A DNA stretch of 64,000 nt from Kocuria sp. p3-SID1428 (GCF_025149945.1 NZ_JALXVH010000001.1:1-64000), one strand, 5' to 3'. Shown: positions 11,196 to 20,156, numbered from the stretch's first letter. Translations and numbers: made by a program. The notes: a model not told the origin generated them from the letters alone.

Positions 11196-12353
11196 TCACT
11201 GATCCGCGAAGCGGTCGCGCAGGCGAGAGAAGAAGCCTCCGCCGCCGCTGCGCTCCTGCGTGCGGCTCACGGCCGTGCCGGTGTGCTGCTGCTCCCCGCG
11301 CAGGGAGGCCAGCTGCTCGAGCAGCTTGCGCTGCTCGCCGGTGAGCTCCTCCGGGGTCTCGACCTCCAGGTGCACCACCAGATCGCCGCGCTGGCCGGAC
11401 TGGCTGCGCAGGCGGGTGGAGCCCAGGCCCTCGACGGTGCGGGTCTGCCCCGACTGCGTCCCGGCAGGGACGGAGATCTCTTGGGAGCCGTCGAACGTGT
11501 CGAGCTTCAGGGTGGTTCCCAGGGCGGCCGAGGTCATGGGGATGCGCACGGTGACGTGCAGGTCATCGCCCTCGCGGGTGAAGGTGGGGTCCTCGGCGAC
11601 CTTGGTCTCCACGTAGAGGTCTCCGCTGGGACCGCCGGCCACACCAGCCTCGCCCTGCCCGGACAGGCGGATGCGCACGCCGCTGCGCACGCCTGCCGGA
11701 ATCTTGACGTTCAGCGGCCGCTTGTCGCGCACGCGCCCGTGGCCGTAGCACTCCTGGCAGGGGGTCTTGATGACGTCGCCGTAGCCGCGGCAGGTGGGGC
11801 ACTCGGCCACGGTCATCACGGTGCCCAGGGGCGAGCGGATGGGCTGGCGAACCTGCCCCTGACCGCCGCAGTCCGTGCACTGCTCCGGGTGGGTGCCCGG
11901 CTGGCAGCAGGTGCCCTGGCACTCGGGGCACACGACGGCGGTGTCCACGGTGATCCGCTTCTGCGTCCCGAAGACGGCCTCCTGGAGGGAGACCTCCACC
12001 GTGATCAGGGCGTCCTGGCCCTGGCGGGTGCGCGACTTGGGGCCCTGGGCGCCGCCGCCCTGGAAGAAGGCGTCGAAGATGTCGCCGAATCCGCCGAAGC
12101 CCCCGCCTCCGAAGCCGGCGCCTCCGCCGAAGCCGGACTCGCCGTTCTCATTGCCGGTGGCGTCGTAGATGCGCCGCTTCTCCGGGTCGGAGAGGACGTC
12201 GTTGGCGTGGGAGACGCGCTTGAACTCATCGGCGGCATCCGGCGACGGGTTGACGTCCGGGTGCAGCTCGCGGGCCTTCTTGCGGTAGGCGCGCTTGATC
12301 TCCTCGGCGGAGGCGTCCCGGGACACGCCCAGGGTCTCGTAGTGATCGCTCAC
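11196..12353 (-). CDS. dnaJ: Chaperone protein DnaJ
   Basis: Hsp40 co-chaperone that stimulates DnaK ATPase and presents unfolded clients. 385 residues: J domain with HPD (about 32-34), a Gly/Phe-rich linker (about 73-95), a central cysteine-rich zinc domain, and C-terminal client domains. The four zinc repeats are CPECQGTC, CTDCGGQG, CPTCRGYG and CQECYGHG. The first is unusual: the second conserved glycine is a cysteine and another cysteine follows, giving two extra thiols. The GTG start at 12353 is preceded by GAGG some way upstream. It follows hrcA by about 100 bases and should be under the same CIRCE control. grpE and dnaK are not in the window. Confidence 0.95.
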   Translation of the reverse strand: MSDHYETLGVSRDASAEEIKRAYRKKARELHPDVNPSPDAADEFKRVSHANDVLSDPEKRRIYDATGNENGESGFGGGAGFGGGGFGGFGDIFDAFFQGGGAQGPKSRTRQGQDALITVEVSLQEAVFGTQKRITVDTAVVCPECQGTCCQPGTHPEQCTDCGGQGQVRQPIRSPLGTVMTVAECPTCRGYGDVIKTPCQECYGHGRVRDKRPLNVKIPAGVRSGVRIRLSGQGEAGVAGGPSGDLYVETKVAEDPTFTREGDDLHVTVRIPMTSAALGTTLKLDTFDGSQEISVPAGTQSGQTRTVEGLGSTRLRSQSGQRGDLVVHLEVETPEELTGEQRKLLEQLASLRGEQQHTGTAVSRTQERSGGGGFFSRLRDRFADQ

Positions 12354-12456
12354 AGGTCGTTACCGTCCTCAGTCATCTCAGCGGTTCGTGGTCTGCGCGC
12401 CGCGCACCGGCCGCAGGGCCGGACTCGCCGGCGCGCGAGTCTGTTGCGGGTGCGGC

Positions 12457-13470
12457 TCAGCCGGGCAGCGAGCGCGACAGGTAGCGGGCCACGGCGCGCA
12501 CCGCCGCCATGGTCTGCGGGTAGTCCATGCGGGTGGGTCCCAGCACGCCGAGCTTGGCGCGGCGCTGCGGACCATATCCGGTGGCCACGACAGCGGTCTC
12601 GACCAGCGGGTCCGAGGAGTCCTCGGCCCCGATGCGCACGGCCACCCCGCGCTCGTCCTGCTCCATCTCGGAGAGCAGCTGCAGCAGGGTGACCTGCTCC
12701 TCCAGCGCCTCCAGGACGGGACCGATGCTGCGGCGGAAGTCGTCGGTCGACTGCGCCAGGTGCGCTGTGCCGGCCAGGAGCATGCGCTGGCCGGGCTCGC
12801 TGTCCAGCAGGGCGGTCACGGCTGCGCCCGCGGCCTCCAGCAGGGGCCGCTCGGCAGGCGGCGCCTGCTGGGCCGCGGCGGCGACGGCGGCCCCGGCACC
12901 CGTCAGGGGATGCCCGACGGCCGCGCCCAGCAGACGGGCTCGAGCATCCAGCACGACGGATTCGGCGACGGGCTCGGGCGTGCGCAGCATCCGCTGGCAG
13001 ACCCGTCCGTCGGTGGGGATCACGACCAGCAGGACCTGGTGCTCATCCATCCGCACCAGCTCCAGATGCCGAAGCGCCGCCGAGCTCACCGAGGGGTACT
13101 GCACGACCGCCACCTGATGCGTGAGCTGCGAGAGCAGCCGCACGGTGCGCTCCATGACGTCGTCCATGCCGTCGGCGCCCTCGAGGAGGGTCTGGATCGC
13201 GCGGCGCCGGGCCGGGGTCAGCGGCTGGACCGCCGAGATCCGGTCCACGAACTCGCGGTATCCCTTGGCCGTGGGGATCCGTCCGGAGGAGGTATGCGGG
13301 GCCATGATCAGCCCCTCCTCCTCCAGCACTCCCATGTCGTTGCGCACGGTCGCCGAGGACACGCCCAGTGCGTGGCGCTCGACGAGGGCCTGGGAGCCGA
13401 CCGGCTCCCGGGAGTGGACATAGTCCTCCACGATGGCCTGCAGGATCTGCAGTCTCCGGGGGTGGTCCAT
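12457..13470 (-). CDS. hrcA: Heat-inducible transcription repressor HrcA
   Basis: Repressor that binds CIRCE operators and releases on heat stress. 337 residues with an N-terminal winged helix (RRLQILQAIVEDYVHSREPV, then SSATVRNDMGVLEEEG as the recognition region). The ATG at 13470 follows AGGAAGGAG. A CIRCE-like dyad lies 55 bases upstream, overlapping its promoter, so it most likely represses itself and dnaJ. Confidence 0.95.
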   Translation of the reverse strand: MDHPRRLQILQAIVEDYVHSREPVGSQALVERHALGVSSATVRNDMGVLEEEGLIMAPHTSSGRIPTAKGYREFVDRISAVQPLTPARRRAIQTLLEGADGMDDVMERTVRLLSQLTHQVAVVQYPSVSSAALRHLELVRMDEHQVLLVVIPTDGRVCQRMLRTPEPVAESVVLDARARLLGAAVGHPLTGAGAAVAAAAQQAPPAERPLLEAAGAAVTALLDSEPGQRMLLAGTAHLAQSTDDFRRSIGPVLEALEEQVTLLQLLSEMEQDERGVAVRIGAEDSSDPLVETAVVATGYGPQRRAKLGVLGPTRMDYPQTMAAVRAVARYLSRSLPG

Positions 13471-13524
13471 GCTCCGCTCCTTCCTGCGCCGACCGTGCGC
13501 CGCTGGTCCTCTCGAAGGCCCATT

Positions 13525-13551
13525 CTGGCACTCGAGGCCGCACACTGCTAA
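13525..13551. promoter_or_regulatory. CIRCE operator (HrcA-binding site)
   Basis: On the plus strand the half-sites are CTGGCACTC and CACTGCTAA separated by nine bases. Each matches seven of nine positions of the consensus TTAGCACTC-N9-GAGTGCTAA. On the minus strand it lies just downstream of TACACT, the likely hrcA -10, so bound HrcA would cover the transcription start. Confidence 0.75.
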
Positions 13552-13554
13552 GCC

Positions 13555-13560
13555 AGTGTA
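13555..13560 (-). promoter_or_regulatory. hrcA promoter -10
   Basis: TACACT on the minus strand lies four bases upstream of the CIRCE dyad, the arrangement expected of an HrcA-repressed promoter. The -35 is not convincing. Confidence 0.5.
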
Positions 13561-13596
13561 GGCGGGCTCACGCCTCGGCGCTCGCACCGCGGGCCT

Positions 13597-13605
13597 TGAT
13601 ACGCT
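13597..13605 (+). promoter_or_regulatory. Promoter of the DUF3097 gene (extended -10)
   Basis: TGATACGCT fits TGnTAnnnT about 69 bases before the ATG at 13674. No clear -35 is seen. It faces away from the hrcA promoter. Confidence 0.45.
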
Positions 13606-13673
13606 CGCCGCTGATCCGCCGGGAGCCTCCGCAGCGGATCGCCGTTCCTCGCCGTCGATCCGAAGAGGCCGCC

Positions 13674-14540
13674 ATGCCCGCCGCATCCTGGGGACCCCGC
13701 TCCCTCAGCGACCTGTCCGCCGCGAGCCGGCCTCCCCAGCCGCGCGAGCTGCCCGTGGCCCGCGGCATGGTCCTCGAGGAGTTCGAGACCGGCTGGGTGG
13801 GCGCCGTCGTGCGCCTGGAGACCATCGGCGGGATGCGCGTGCTGAGCCTGGAGGACCGGCGCGGCAGGGTCCGCGGCTTCCCCCTCGGTCCGGGCTTCCT
13901 CTTCGAGGGCGAGCCCGTGATCGCCGCCGAGCCGCAGCGCCGCAGCGCGCCGAAGGCCCCCGCGCGCACGCGCTCCGGCTCGGTCGAGGTCGAGGGCTTC
14001 CGCGCCCGCACGGCCCAGGCCTCCCGCATCTGGGTCGAGGGCAAGCACGACGCCGAGCTGGTCGCCAAGGTCTGGGGACACGACCTGGCGGTGGAGGGCA
14101 TCGTGGTCGAGCCGCTGCACGGCGTGGACGACCTGGCCGCGGCCGTCGCCGAGTTCTCCCCCGCCCCCGCCAGGCGCCTGGGCATCCTGGTGGATCACCT
14201 GGTGGCCGGCTCCAAGGAGTCGCGGATCGCCGAGGAGGCCATGCAGGTGCCCGCCGCCCGCGGCAATGTCGCGATCCTGGGCCACCCGTACATCGACATC
14301 TGGCAGGCCGTGAAGCCCAGCGCCATGGGCATCCGCGCCTGGCCCGAGGTGCCCCGCGGCACCGATTGGAAGACCGGGATCTGCCGCGGGCTGGGCTGGC
14401 CGCACGAGACCCCGGAGGACATCGGGCGGGCCTGGAGCTCGATCCTGGCCCGCGTGGATACCTACGCCGATCTGGAGCCGGCGCTGCTGGGTCGAGTGGA
14501 GGAGCTCATCGACTTCGTCACGGTCCCCGCCGGCACCTGA
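13674..14540 (+). CDS. DUF3097 family protein, TOPRIM-like pattern
   Basis: A 288-residue cytoplasmic protein of an actinobacterial family with no assigned role. The N-terminal third looks like a small beta domain (VLEEFETGWVGAVVRLE). The second part has IWVEGKHDAELVAKVWG (about 119-135), then ILVDHLVAGSKESRI (about 170-184). The spacing of VEGxxD and a later hydrophobic strand ending in an acidic residue resembles TOPRIM folds such as RNase M5. That resemblance is my inference. The ATG at 13674 has AAGAGG five bases upstream. The gene is commonly near hrcA, lepA and hemW in Actinobacteria, which suggests nucleic-acid or translation-linked work but does not prove it. Confidence 0.8.
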   Translation: MPAASWGPRSLSDLSAASRPPQPRELPVARGMVLEEFETGWVGAVVRLETIGGMRVLSLEDRRGRVRGFPLGPGFLFEGEPVIAAEPQRRSAPKAPARTRSGSVEVEGFRARTAQASRIWVEGKHDAELVAKVWGHDLAVEGIVVEPLHGVDDLAAAVAEFSPAPARRLGILVDHLVAGSKESRIAEEAMQVPAARGNVAILGHPYIDIWQAVKPSAMGIRAWPEVPRGTDWKTGICRGLGWPHETPEDIGRAWSSILARVDTYADLEPALLGRVEELIDFVTVPAGT

Positions 14541-14591
14541 TCGGCTCGTCACACGAGCCCGGCCCGAAGCGCGTCGTGCGCAGTCAGCGGC

Positions 14592-14597
14592 TAGACT
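14592..14597 (+). promoter_or_regulatory. Candidate -10 for the DUF4870 gene
   Basis: TAGACT lies 94 bases upstream of the preferred GTG start and 46 bases upstream of an alternative GTG. The -35 is unclear. Confidence 0.4.
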
Positions 14598-14685
14598 GTG
14601 GGCGACCCGAGCGCCGCCCCGCCCCCAAGGGATCACGGTGCCCGCACGACCGGTCCCGCCGGTCACACGAACTCGAAGGTGGACC

Positions 14686-15270
14686 GTGGCCGTCTCCAGC
14701 AGCAGCCCCCAGCGACTCAGCGACTCCGGCGCCGAGCCCGACTCCCACGATCAGGCCCCGCTCGCCTCGAACGAGTACGAGGGGCTCAGCGCCCGGCCCG
14801 GCCCGCTGTCCGTCACGGATGACCAGCAGCTGGCCACGCTGACGCACATGCTCGGCGTCATCGGCTGCCTGCCCAGCATGATCATCCACCGCTGGGCCCG
14901 AGGCCGGGCCCGCTTCACCGAGCAGGAGTCCCTGGAGGCCGCGAACTTCACCCTGCTGCCCACTCTCGTGGTCCTCGCCGGTACGGTGCTCGCCTTCATC
15001 CCCTGGATCGGCTGGATCTTCGCCATCCTGGCCGCCGCCGCCTGGCTGTGCCTGGCGATCTCCGCCGTCGCAGCCGCCGTCTCGGCGAACTCCGGGCGCC
15101 CCTATCGCTACCGGTACAACTGGTACCTCTACGACGCCCTGGCCAGCCGTCGTGCCGAGCGCCGCCGGCAGCGCCGGACCTCCGGCCCGGTCACCGCCCA
15201 GGGTCAGGTCGTCACCCCCAGCGGCCGCACCGCCGATGCCCCCGAGCCGCAGACCGGCACCGCCGACTGA
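14686..15270 (+). CDS. DUF4870-family membrane protein
   Basis: A 194-residue membrane protein. After a polar N-terminus, LATLTHMLGVIGCLPSMIIH leads into the hydrophobic block TLLPTLVVLAGTVLAFIPW and IFAILAAAAWLCLAISAVAAAV, consistent with three or four membrane passes in the DUF4870 pattern. An Arg-rich cytoplasmic tail follows (SRRAERRRQRR). I prefer the GTG at 14686 (GAAGGTGG just upstream); a GTG at 14638 would add 16 residues and also has AAGGG upstream. Function unknown. A terminator follows. Confidence 0.75.
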   Translation: MAVSSSSPQRLSDSGAEPDSHDQAPLASNEYEGLSARPGPLSVTDDQQLATLTHMLGVIGCLPSMIIHRWARGRARFTEQESLEAANFTLLPTLVVLAGTVLAFIPWIGWIFAILAAAAWLCLAISAVAAAVSANSGRPYRYRYNWYLYDALASRRAERRRQRRTSGPVTAQGQVVTPSGRTADAPEPQTGTAD

Positions 15271-15294
15271 CCCGTCCGGCGTCCTGCCCCAGCT

Positions 15295-15326
15295 GCAGAA
15301 GGCCCCGCCGCGGCGGGGCCTTCTGC
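15295..15326. terminator. Bidirectional terminator, 32-base perfect palindrome
   Basis: Two 16-base arms (GCAGAAGGCCCCGCCG and its complement) abut with no unpaired base, between the convergent DUF4870 gene and hemW. The hairpin ends in CTT on either strand. It should stop transcription in both directions. Confidence 0.85.
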
Positions 15327-15346
15327 GTCTGTACTCTCAGCCCCGC

Positions 15347-16591
15347 TCAGTCGACGAGCAGCCTGCGCACCACGGCATCGCCGAGCAGCCGGCCCCGCAG
15401 CGTGAGCACGAGCCTGCCCTGCACGGCACTGCGTCCGTCGATCAGCTCCTCGGCCACCAGCCCCGCGATCTGCGCCCGCCCCTGCGGACGCAGCGCGTCG
15501 ATCGGCATGCCGTCGGCGATCCTGGACTCGAGCATCACGCGCTCCACGTAGCGGGTCTCGTCGTCGAGCAGCTCGCGGCCCACCGCCGGCGAGAGGCCTC
15601 GGCGCACGGTCTGCGCGTACGGCATGGGGTGCTTGCGATTCCACCAGCGCACGCCGCCCACGTGGCTGTGGGCGCCGGGGCCCACGCCCCACCAGTCTTG
15701 GTTGTGCCAGTAGGCGAGATTGTGCGCCGAGCGGTTCTCCACGGCGCTGCGCCCGCCGGCGGCCCGTGACCAGTTGGAGATCTCATACCACTCGAAGCCG
15801 GCCTCGGCGAGCATCTGCTCGGCGATGGCGTACTTCTCGGCCTGGTCGTCCGGGTCCACCGCAGCCACTTCCCCGCGACGCATCTGCGCGGCCATCCGCG
15901 TGCCGTCCTCCACGATCAGGGAGTAGGCGGAGAGGTGATCGGGCTTCAGCGAGATGGCCTGGCGCAGCGACTCGCGCCAGTCCTCGAGCGACTCCCCCGG
16001 AGTCCCGTAGATCAGGTCCGTGCTCACCGACAGCCCGGCCTCCTGTGCCCACTGCACGACCCGCGGCACGTTCGCCGGGTCGTGGGTGCGCTCCAGGGTG
16101 CGCAGCACATGCGGCACCGCCGACTGCACGCCGAAGGACACCCGCGTGAAGCCTCCGTCAGCAAGGGTCTGCAGGTCCTCGCGGGTCACGGAGTCGGGAT
16201 TGGCCTCGGTGGTGACCTCGGCGTCCTCGACCAGCCCGAAGCTCTCGCGGGCGCTGCGCAGGATCTCCACGAGCGCCGTCGAGGCCAGCCGGGTGGGCGT
16301 GCCCCCGCCGAAGAACACGGTGTGCAGCTGCCGGGGCGCCACCCCTGAGGTCTCGAGCGCGTGGCGGGCGAACTCGATCTCGCGCACCGCCTCCAGGTGA
16401 TAGGCCGCCTGCGAGACGTCCGGGCCGAGCTCCAGCGCGGTGTAGGTGTTGAAGTCGCAGTAGCCGCAGCGCACCGAGCAGAACGGCACATGCACGTACA
16501 GGCTCAGCGTCCGCTCGGCGCTGCCACGGGCGGCCGAGTCCGGGAGCAGCCCGTCCTCGGGAGGGGTCTCACCATCGGGCAGAGAGGGCAT
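15347..16591 (-). CDS. hemW: Radical SAM protein HemW (heme chaperone, formerly HemN-like)
   Basis: Binds heme and a 4Fe-4S cluster and is thought to deliver heme to respiratory enzymes. 414 residues. The radical SAM motif is CSVRCGYC (about 38-45), preceded by LYVHVPF. FFGGGTPTRL (about 93-102) and DLIYGTPGESLEDW are the SAM-binding and HemW blocks. The ATG at 16591 follows AAGGA six bases upstream. Actinobacterial genes beside lepA and hrcA are usually HemW rather than coproporphyrinogen oxidase; sequence alone does not fully exclude the latter. Confidence 0.93.
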   Translation of the reverse strand: MPSLPDGETPPEDGLLPDSAARGSAERTLSLYVHVPFCSVRCGYCDFNTYTALELGPDVSQAAYHLEAVREIEFARHALETSGVAPRQLHTVFFGGGTPTRLASTALVEILRSARESFGLVEDAEVTTEANPDSVTREDLQTLADGGFTRVSFGVQSAVPHVLRTLERTHDPANVPRVVQWAQEAGLSVSTDLIYGTPGESLEDWRESLRQAISLKPDHLSAYSLIVEDGTRMAAQMRRGEVAAVDPDDQAEKYAIAEQMLAEAGFEWYEISNWSRAAGGRSAVENRSAHNLAYWHNQDWWGVGPGAHSHVGGVRWWNRKHPMPYAQTVRRGLSPAVGRELLDDETRYVERVMLESRIADGMPIDALRPQGRAQIAGLVAEELIDGRSAVQGRLVLTLRGRLLGDAVVRRLLVD

Positions 16592-16680
16592 GTCATTCCT
16601 TCGAGTTCAACTTCAGGTTCTATGATTACAGGGAGTCTTCAAGCTCCCATCGAGCCTCAGACTCTGGGCGTCAGTGCAGG

Positions 16681-17529
16681 TCAGAGCGTGAAGGCGAGAC
16701 CTGTGACGTCATCGTGCACGGTCAGCCGGGGTGCGAGCACGCACCGGGGGTCGGCGCGCTCCAGCCGACGGAGGCGCTGGACCGCCCCGCCTGCCGAAGC
16801 CGTCTGCAGGGCCTCGAACAGGCCGCGCTGATCCATGACCCCGAAGGTGCTGACGACACGTTCCAGGCCATCGCTGAGCAGGCACACGCGCCGACGCTGT
16901 CCGCCGGGCACCAGGTGCCCGCAGGCATGCTGCGCGGCCTCCGGTGAGCCTCCCAGGATCCAGAGCCCGTCGTCCGTGCTGCGCGTGAGTCGCTCCTGCG
17001 CCTGAGCCTCAAGCAGCTCGGCGTAGGCGGCTTCGGCCGAGCGCCCTTGCGCTCGCAGCTCGTGCCACCGACGCAGCACGCGGGCGTCGCCGTCGGCGAA
17101 CTGCGGATCCACGACCTCTCGGATGTCGGGTCCCTCCTCGATCCACAGCGACGAGTCCCCCAGCACGAAGCACTCGAGCCCCTCACCGGTGCGACGGATG
17201 AGCGAGAGCGTGGTCGTAGGGATCTCGGCCCCCGGCCACCCGATCTCGATGCTGCGCTGGGCCTGTGCCCGCGCCGTCTCGACGATCTGCGGCAGCGACT
17301 GCTGCTGCGAGCCGGTGCGACCGAGGCCCGTGCGCAGGGCCGCAGAGAACCGCCAGGCGAAACAGGAGACCTGCTCTGCGGCCACCCGGGGGTTCTCGGC
17401 GCCCAGCGGGGTGGCGCCATCGAGCACCCATGCAGCCCGCAGCGTGCCGTGGGCCTCACGGGCCACGCCCCAGGCGTCCTGCGTGCGACGCTTGGCCGAG
17501 ACGGCCACCACCGCCGGGCCGGGACCCAC
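16681..17529 (-). CDS. PP2C-like protein phosphatase
   Basis: A 282-residue soluble protein with a divergent metal-dependent Ser/Thr phosphatase fold. The acidic metal ligands can be followed: RRTQDAWGV near the N-terminus, WVLDGATPLG (the DG motif), TTTLSLI, FVLGDSSLWI (GDS), CLLSDGLERVV (SDG), and a final HDDVTGLAF in place of the usual DN. All five acidic positions are present, so activity is plausible. The GTG at 17529 lies two bases after the lepA stop, and the GAGAAGAAG at the lepA 3' end can serve as ribosome site, so it is probably coupled to lepA. No kinase partner is in the window; the substrate is unknown. Confidence 0.75.
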   Translation of the reverse strand: MGPGPAVVAVSAKRRTQDAWGVAREAHGTLRAAWVLDGATPLGAENPRVAAEQVSCFAWRFSAALRTGLGRTGSQQQSLPQIVETARAQAQRSIEIGWPGAEIPTTTLSLIRRTGEGLECFVLGDSSLWIEEGPDIREVVDPQFADGDARVLRRWHELRAQGRSAEAAYAELLEAQAQERLTRSTDDGLWILGGSPEAAQHACGHLVPGGQRRRVCLLSDGLERVVSTFGVMDQRGLFEALQTASAGGAVQRLRRLERADPRCVLAPRLTVHDDVTGLAFTL

Positions 17530-17531
17530 GA

Positions 17532-19379
17532 CTACTTCTTCTTCTCCGGCTCGTCCGCCGACAGCGCAGCCACGAAGGCCTCCTGGGGGACCTCCACGCG
17601 ACCCACCATCTTCATGCGCTTCTTGCCCTCCTTCTGCTTCTCGAGCAGCTTGCGCTTGCGGGTGATGTCGCCGCCGTAGCACTTGGAGAGCACGTCCTTG
17701 CGGATGGCCCGGATGTTCTCTCGTGCGATGATCCGCGAGCCGATCGCCGCCTGGACGGGGACCTCGAACTGCTGGCGCGGGATGAGCTCGCGCAGCTTAT
17801 TCGCCATGGTGGTGCCGTAGGAGTAGGCCTTGTCCTTGTGCGTGATCGCGGAGAAGGCGTCCACGCGCTCGCCCTGCAGCAGGAGATCGACCTTCACGAG
17901 CTCGGAGACCTCGTCGCCGTCGGCCTTCCAGTCCAGGGAGGCGTAGCCGCGGGTCTTGGACTTCAGCTGGTCGAAGAAGCCCACCACGATCTCGGCCAGC
18001 GGCAGGCGGTAGCGCAGCTCCACGCGATCCTCGGAGAGGTAGTCCATGCCGCCCATCTGGCCGCGCTTGGACTGGGCTAGCTCCATGATGGTGCCCACGA
18101 ACTCCGACGGCGCCAGGATGGTGGCCGAGACCATCGGCTCGCGGATCTCCTTGATCTTGCCCTCGGGGAACTCGGACGGGTTGGTGACCCGCAGCTCGGT
18201 GCCGTCCTCGGTCGTGACGTCATAGGACACCGACGGCGCCGTGGCGATCAGGTCCAGGTTGTACTCGCGCTCGAGTCGCTCTCGCGTGATCTCCAGGTGC
18301 AGCAGTCCCAGGAAGCCGCAGCGGAAGCCGAAGCCCAGCGCCGTGGAGGTCTCGGGCTCCCAGACCAGGGCGGCGTCGTTGAGCTGCAGCTTCTCCAGGG
18401 CATCGCGCAGCACCGGGTAGTCCGAGCCGTCGATCGGGAACAGCCCGGAGAAGACCATGGGCTTGGGGTCCTCGTAGCCGCCGAGCTCCTGGTCCGCACC
18501 CTTCACAGCGGTAGTGACGGTGTCGCCCACGCGGGACTGGCGGACGTCCTTCACGCCGGTGATGAGGTAGCCGGTCTCCCCCGCGGCCAGGCCGTCGGTG
18601 GGCTTGGGCTCCGGGGAGATCACGCCGATCTCGAGCAGCTCGTGCTGGGCACCGGTGGACATCATCTCGATGCGCTCGCGAGGCTTGAGGCTGCCGTCGA
18701 ACAGCCGGACATAGGTGACCACCCCGCGGTAGGTGTCGAACACGGAGTCGAAGATCATGGCCCGAGCCGGTGCCTGGGGATCGCCCGACGGCGCCGGGAT
18801 CTCCTCCACGATGCGATCCAGCAGGGCCTCGACGCCCTCGCCGGTCTTGCCCGAGACCCGTAGCACGCGCTCCGGATCCTCGCCGATCAGATTGCCGATC
18901 TCCTCCGCGTACTTCTCCGGCTGGGCGGCCGGCAGGTCGATCTTGTTGAGCACCGGGATGATCGTGAGGTCGTTCTCCATGGCCAGGTACAGGTTGGCCA
19001 GGGTCTGCGCCTCGATGCCCTGAGCGGCGTCCACGAGCAGCAGCGCGCCCTCGCAGGCGGCCAGCGAACGGGAGACCTCATAGGTGAAGTCCACGTGGCC
19101 CGGGGTGTCGATCATGTTCAGCGCGTAGTCGGTGCCGTCCAGGGCCCAGGGCATGCGCACGGCCTGCGACTTGATCGTGATGCCGCGCTCCCGCTCGATG
19201 TCCATGCGATCCAGGTACTGCGCCTTCATCTCCCGCGGCGTGACCACGCCGGTCGACTGCAGCATGCGGTCTGCCAGGGTCGACTTGCCGTGGTCGATGT
19301 GCGCGATGATGCAGAAGTTGCGCAGCACCGACTGGTCGGTGCGCGCAGGCACCGGCGGATGGGCGGCCAGTGGGGACAA
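17532..19379 (-). CDS. lepA: Elongation factor 4 (LepA)
   Basis: Ribosomal GTPase that back-translocates or remodels ribosomes and helps 30S assembly. 615 residues from a TTG start at 19379, chosen because GAGAGG lies seven bases upstream and because [20 protein letters not shown] then matches the usual N-terminus; the open frame extends 45 codons upstream without conservation. AHIDHGKST (G1), [21 protein letters not shown] (G3) and NKIDLP (G4) are intact. The C-terminus ends in EPEKKK. Divergent from the PemK-like gene. Confidence 0.95.
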   Translation of the reverse strand: MSPLAAHPPVPARTDQSVLRNFCIIAHIDHGKSTLADRMLQSTGVVTPREMKAQYLDRMDIERERGITIKSQAVRMPWALDGTDYALNMIDTPGHVDFTYEVSRSLAACEGALLLVDAAQGIEAQTLANLYLAMENDLTIIPVLNKIDLPAAQPEKYAEEIGNLIGEDPERVLRVSGKTGEGVEALLDRIVEEIPAPSGDPQAPARAMIFDSVFDTYRGVVTYVRLFDGSLKPRERIEMMSTGAQHELLEIGVISPEPKPTDGLAAGETGYLITGVKDVRQSRVGDTVTTAVKGADQELGGYEDPKPMVFSGLFPIDGSDYPVLRDALEKLQLNDAALVWEPETSTALGFGFRCGFLGLLHLEITRERLEREYNLDLIATAPSVSYDVTTEDGTELRVTNPSEFPEGKIKEIREPMVSATILAPSEFVGTIMELAQSKRGQMGGMDYLSEDRVELRYRLPLAEIVVGFFDQLKSKTRGYASLDWKADGDEVSELVKVDLLLQGERVDAFSAITHKDKAYSYGTTMANKLRELIPRQQFEVPVQAAIGSRIIARENIRAIRKDVLSKCYGGDITRKRKLLEKQKEGKKRMKMVGRVEVPQEAFVAALSADEPEKKK

Positions 19380-19574
19380 GGCGGGGCCTCTCTGGATCGG
19401 AGACGGGGCGCGGCTTCGGTGCTCGACGCCCGACGGGCAGGGCGGATCAAAGGCCCAGTGTCTCATGAGCTCCGCCTCGAACCCGTCGTCGGGACCGGTG
19501 CGGGTCGGCGCCATGCCGGGAGTCGTGCGATGACGCAGCCGCCGCCCAGCATCGGGCCTGGTTCAATAGCGGAC

Positions 19575-20156
19575 ATGAACATCAACTTCCGGCAGGTCGC
19601 CCGAGGCCTGCTGCGCGGCTATCGGGTCGTGCAGCGCCTCCAGCGCGAGAGCGACCGGGCGCGCAAGGGCCCCTCGACCTCGACGACAGCCCGAGACCGA
19701 CCCGATTCGCGGCACAGCCCGTCGCGGCCGTCGTCGTCGGTACGCTCCGAGGGCGGGCTGTCCGGCGAGTATCCCGGCGACTTCCGAGGCAGGGTGCCGG
19801 TGGCCTACGCCCCGGATCCCGACGGCGAGCCGGACCCCGGGGAGATCGTGTGGACCTGGGTGCCCTATGAGGAGGACCACTCCCGCGGCAAGGACCGACC
19901 GGTGCTGATCGTCGGGCGCCAGGAGCCGTACCTGCTCGTGCTGATGCTGACCTCCAAGGACCGCAACAACGCGACCTCTTCGGATCGCGACTACCTCGAC
20001 ATCGGCACCGGGGCCTGGGACCGCGAGGGCCGCCCGTCCGAGGTCAAGCTGGATCGCGTCATCCGCGTGCGCCCCGAGGACGTGCGCCGCGAGGGCGCGG
20101 TGCTGCCGCGGGATCGCTTCGAGACCGTGGCGCAGCGCCTCGAGGGGCGCGGCTGA
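19575..20156 (+). CDS. PemK/MazF-like protein with N-terminal extension
   Basis: A 193-residue protein. The last ~110 residues match the PemK/MazF fold: PGEIVWTWVPYEE (first strand), KDRPVLIVG, LLVLMLTSKDR, and DRVIRVRPEDV near the end. The first ~80 residues are a low-complexity Ser/Arg-rich segment not seen in classical toxins. The GSEQGGxRP loop of MazF is replaced by EEDHSRGKDRP. No antitoxin gene adjoins it: lepA is upstream and divergent, rpsT downstream. An orphan or repurposed member is more likely than a complete toxin-antitoxin pair; RNase activity is unproven. Confidence 0.75.
   Translation: MNINFRQVARGLLRGYRVVQRLQRESDRARKGPSTSTTARDRPDSRHSPSRPSSSVRSEGGLSGEYPGDFRGRVPVAYAPDPDGEPDPGEIVWTWVPYEEDHSRGKDRPVLIVGRQEPYLLVLMLTSKDRNNATSSDRDYLDIGTGAWDREGRPSEVKLDRVIRVRPEDVRREGAVLPRDRFETVAQRLEGRG

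Noticed and set aside
19380..19574. Antitoxin gene upstream of the PemK-like gene
   Set aside because: Only very short frames (such as a six-codon ATG frame near 19512) are present besides the divergent lepA leader.
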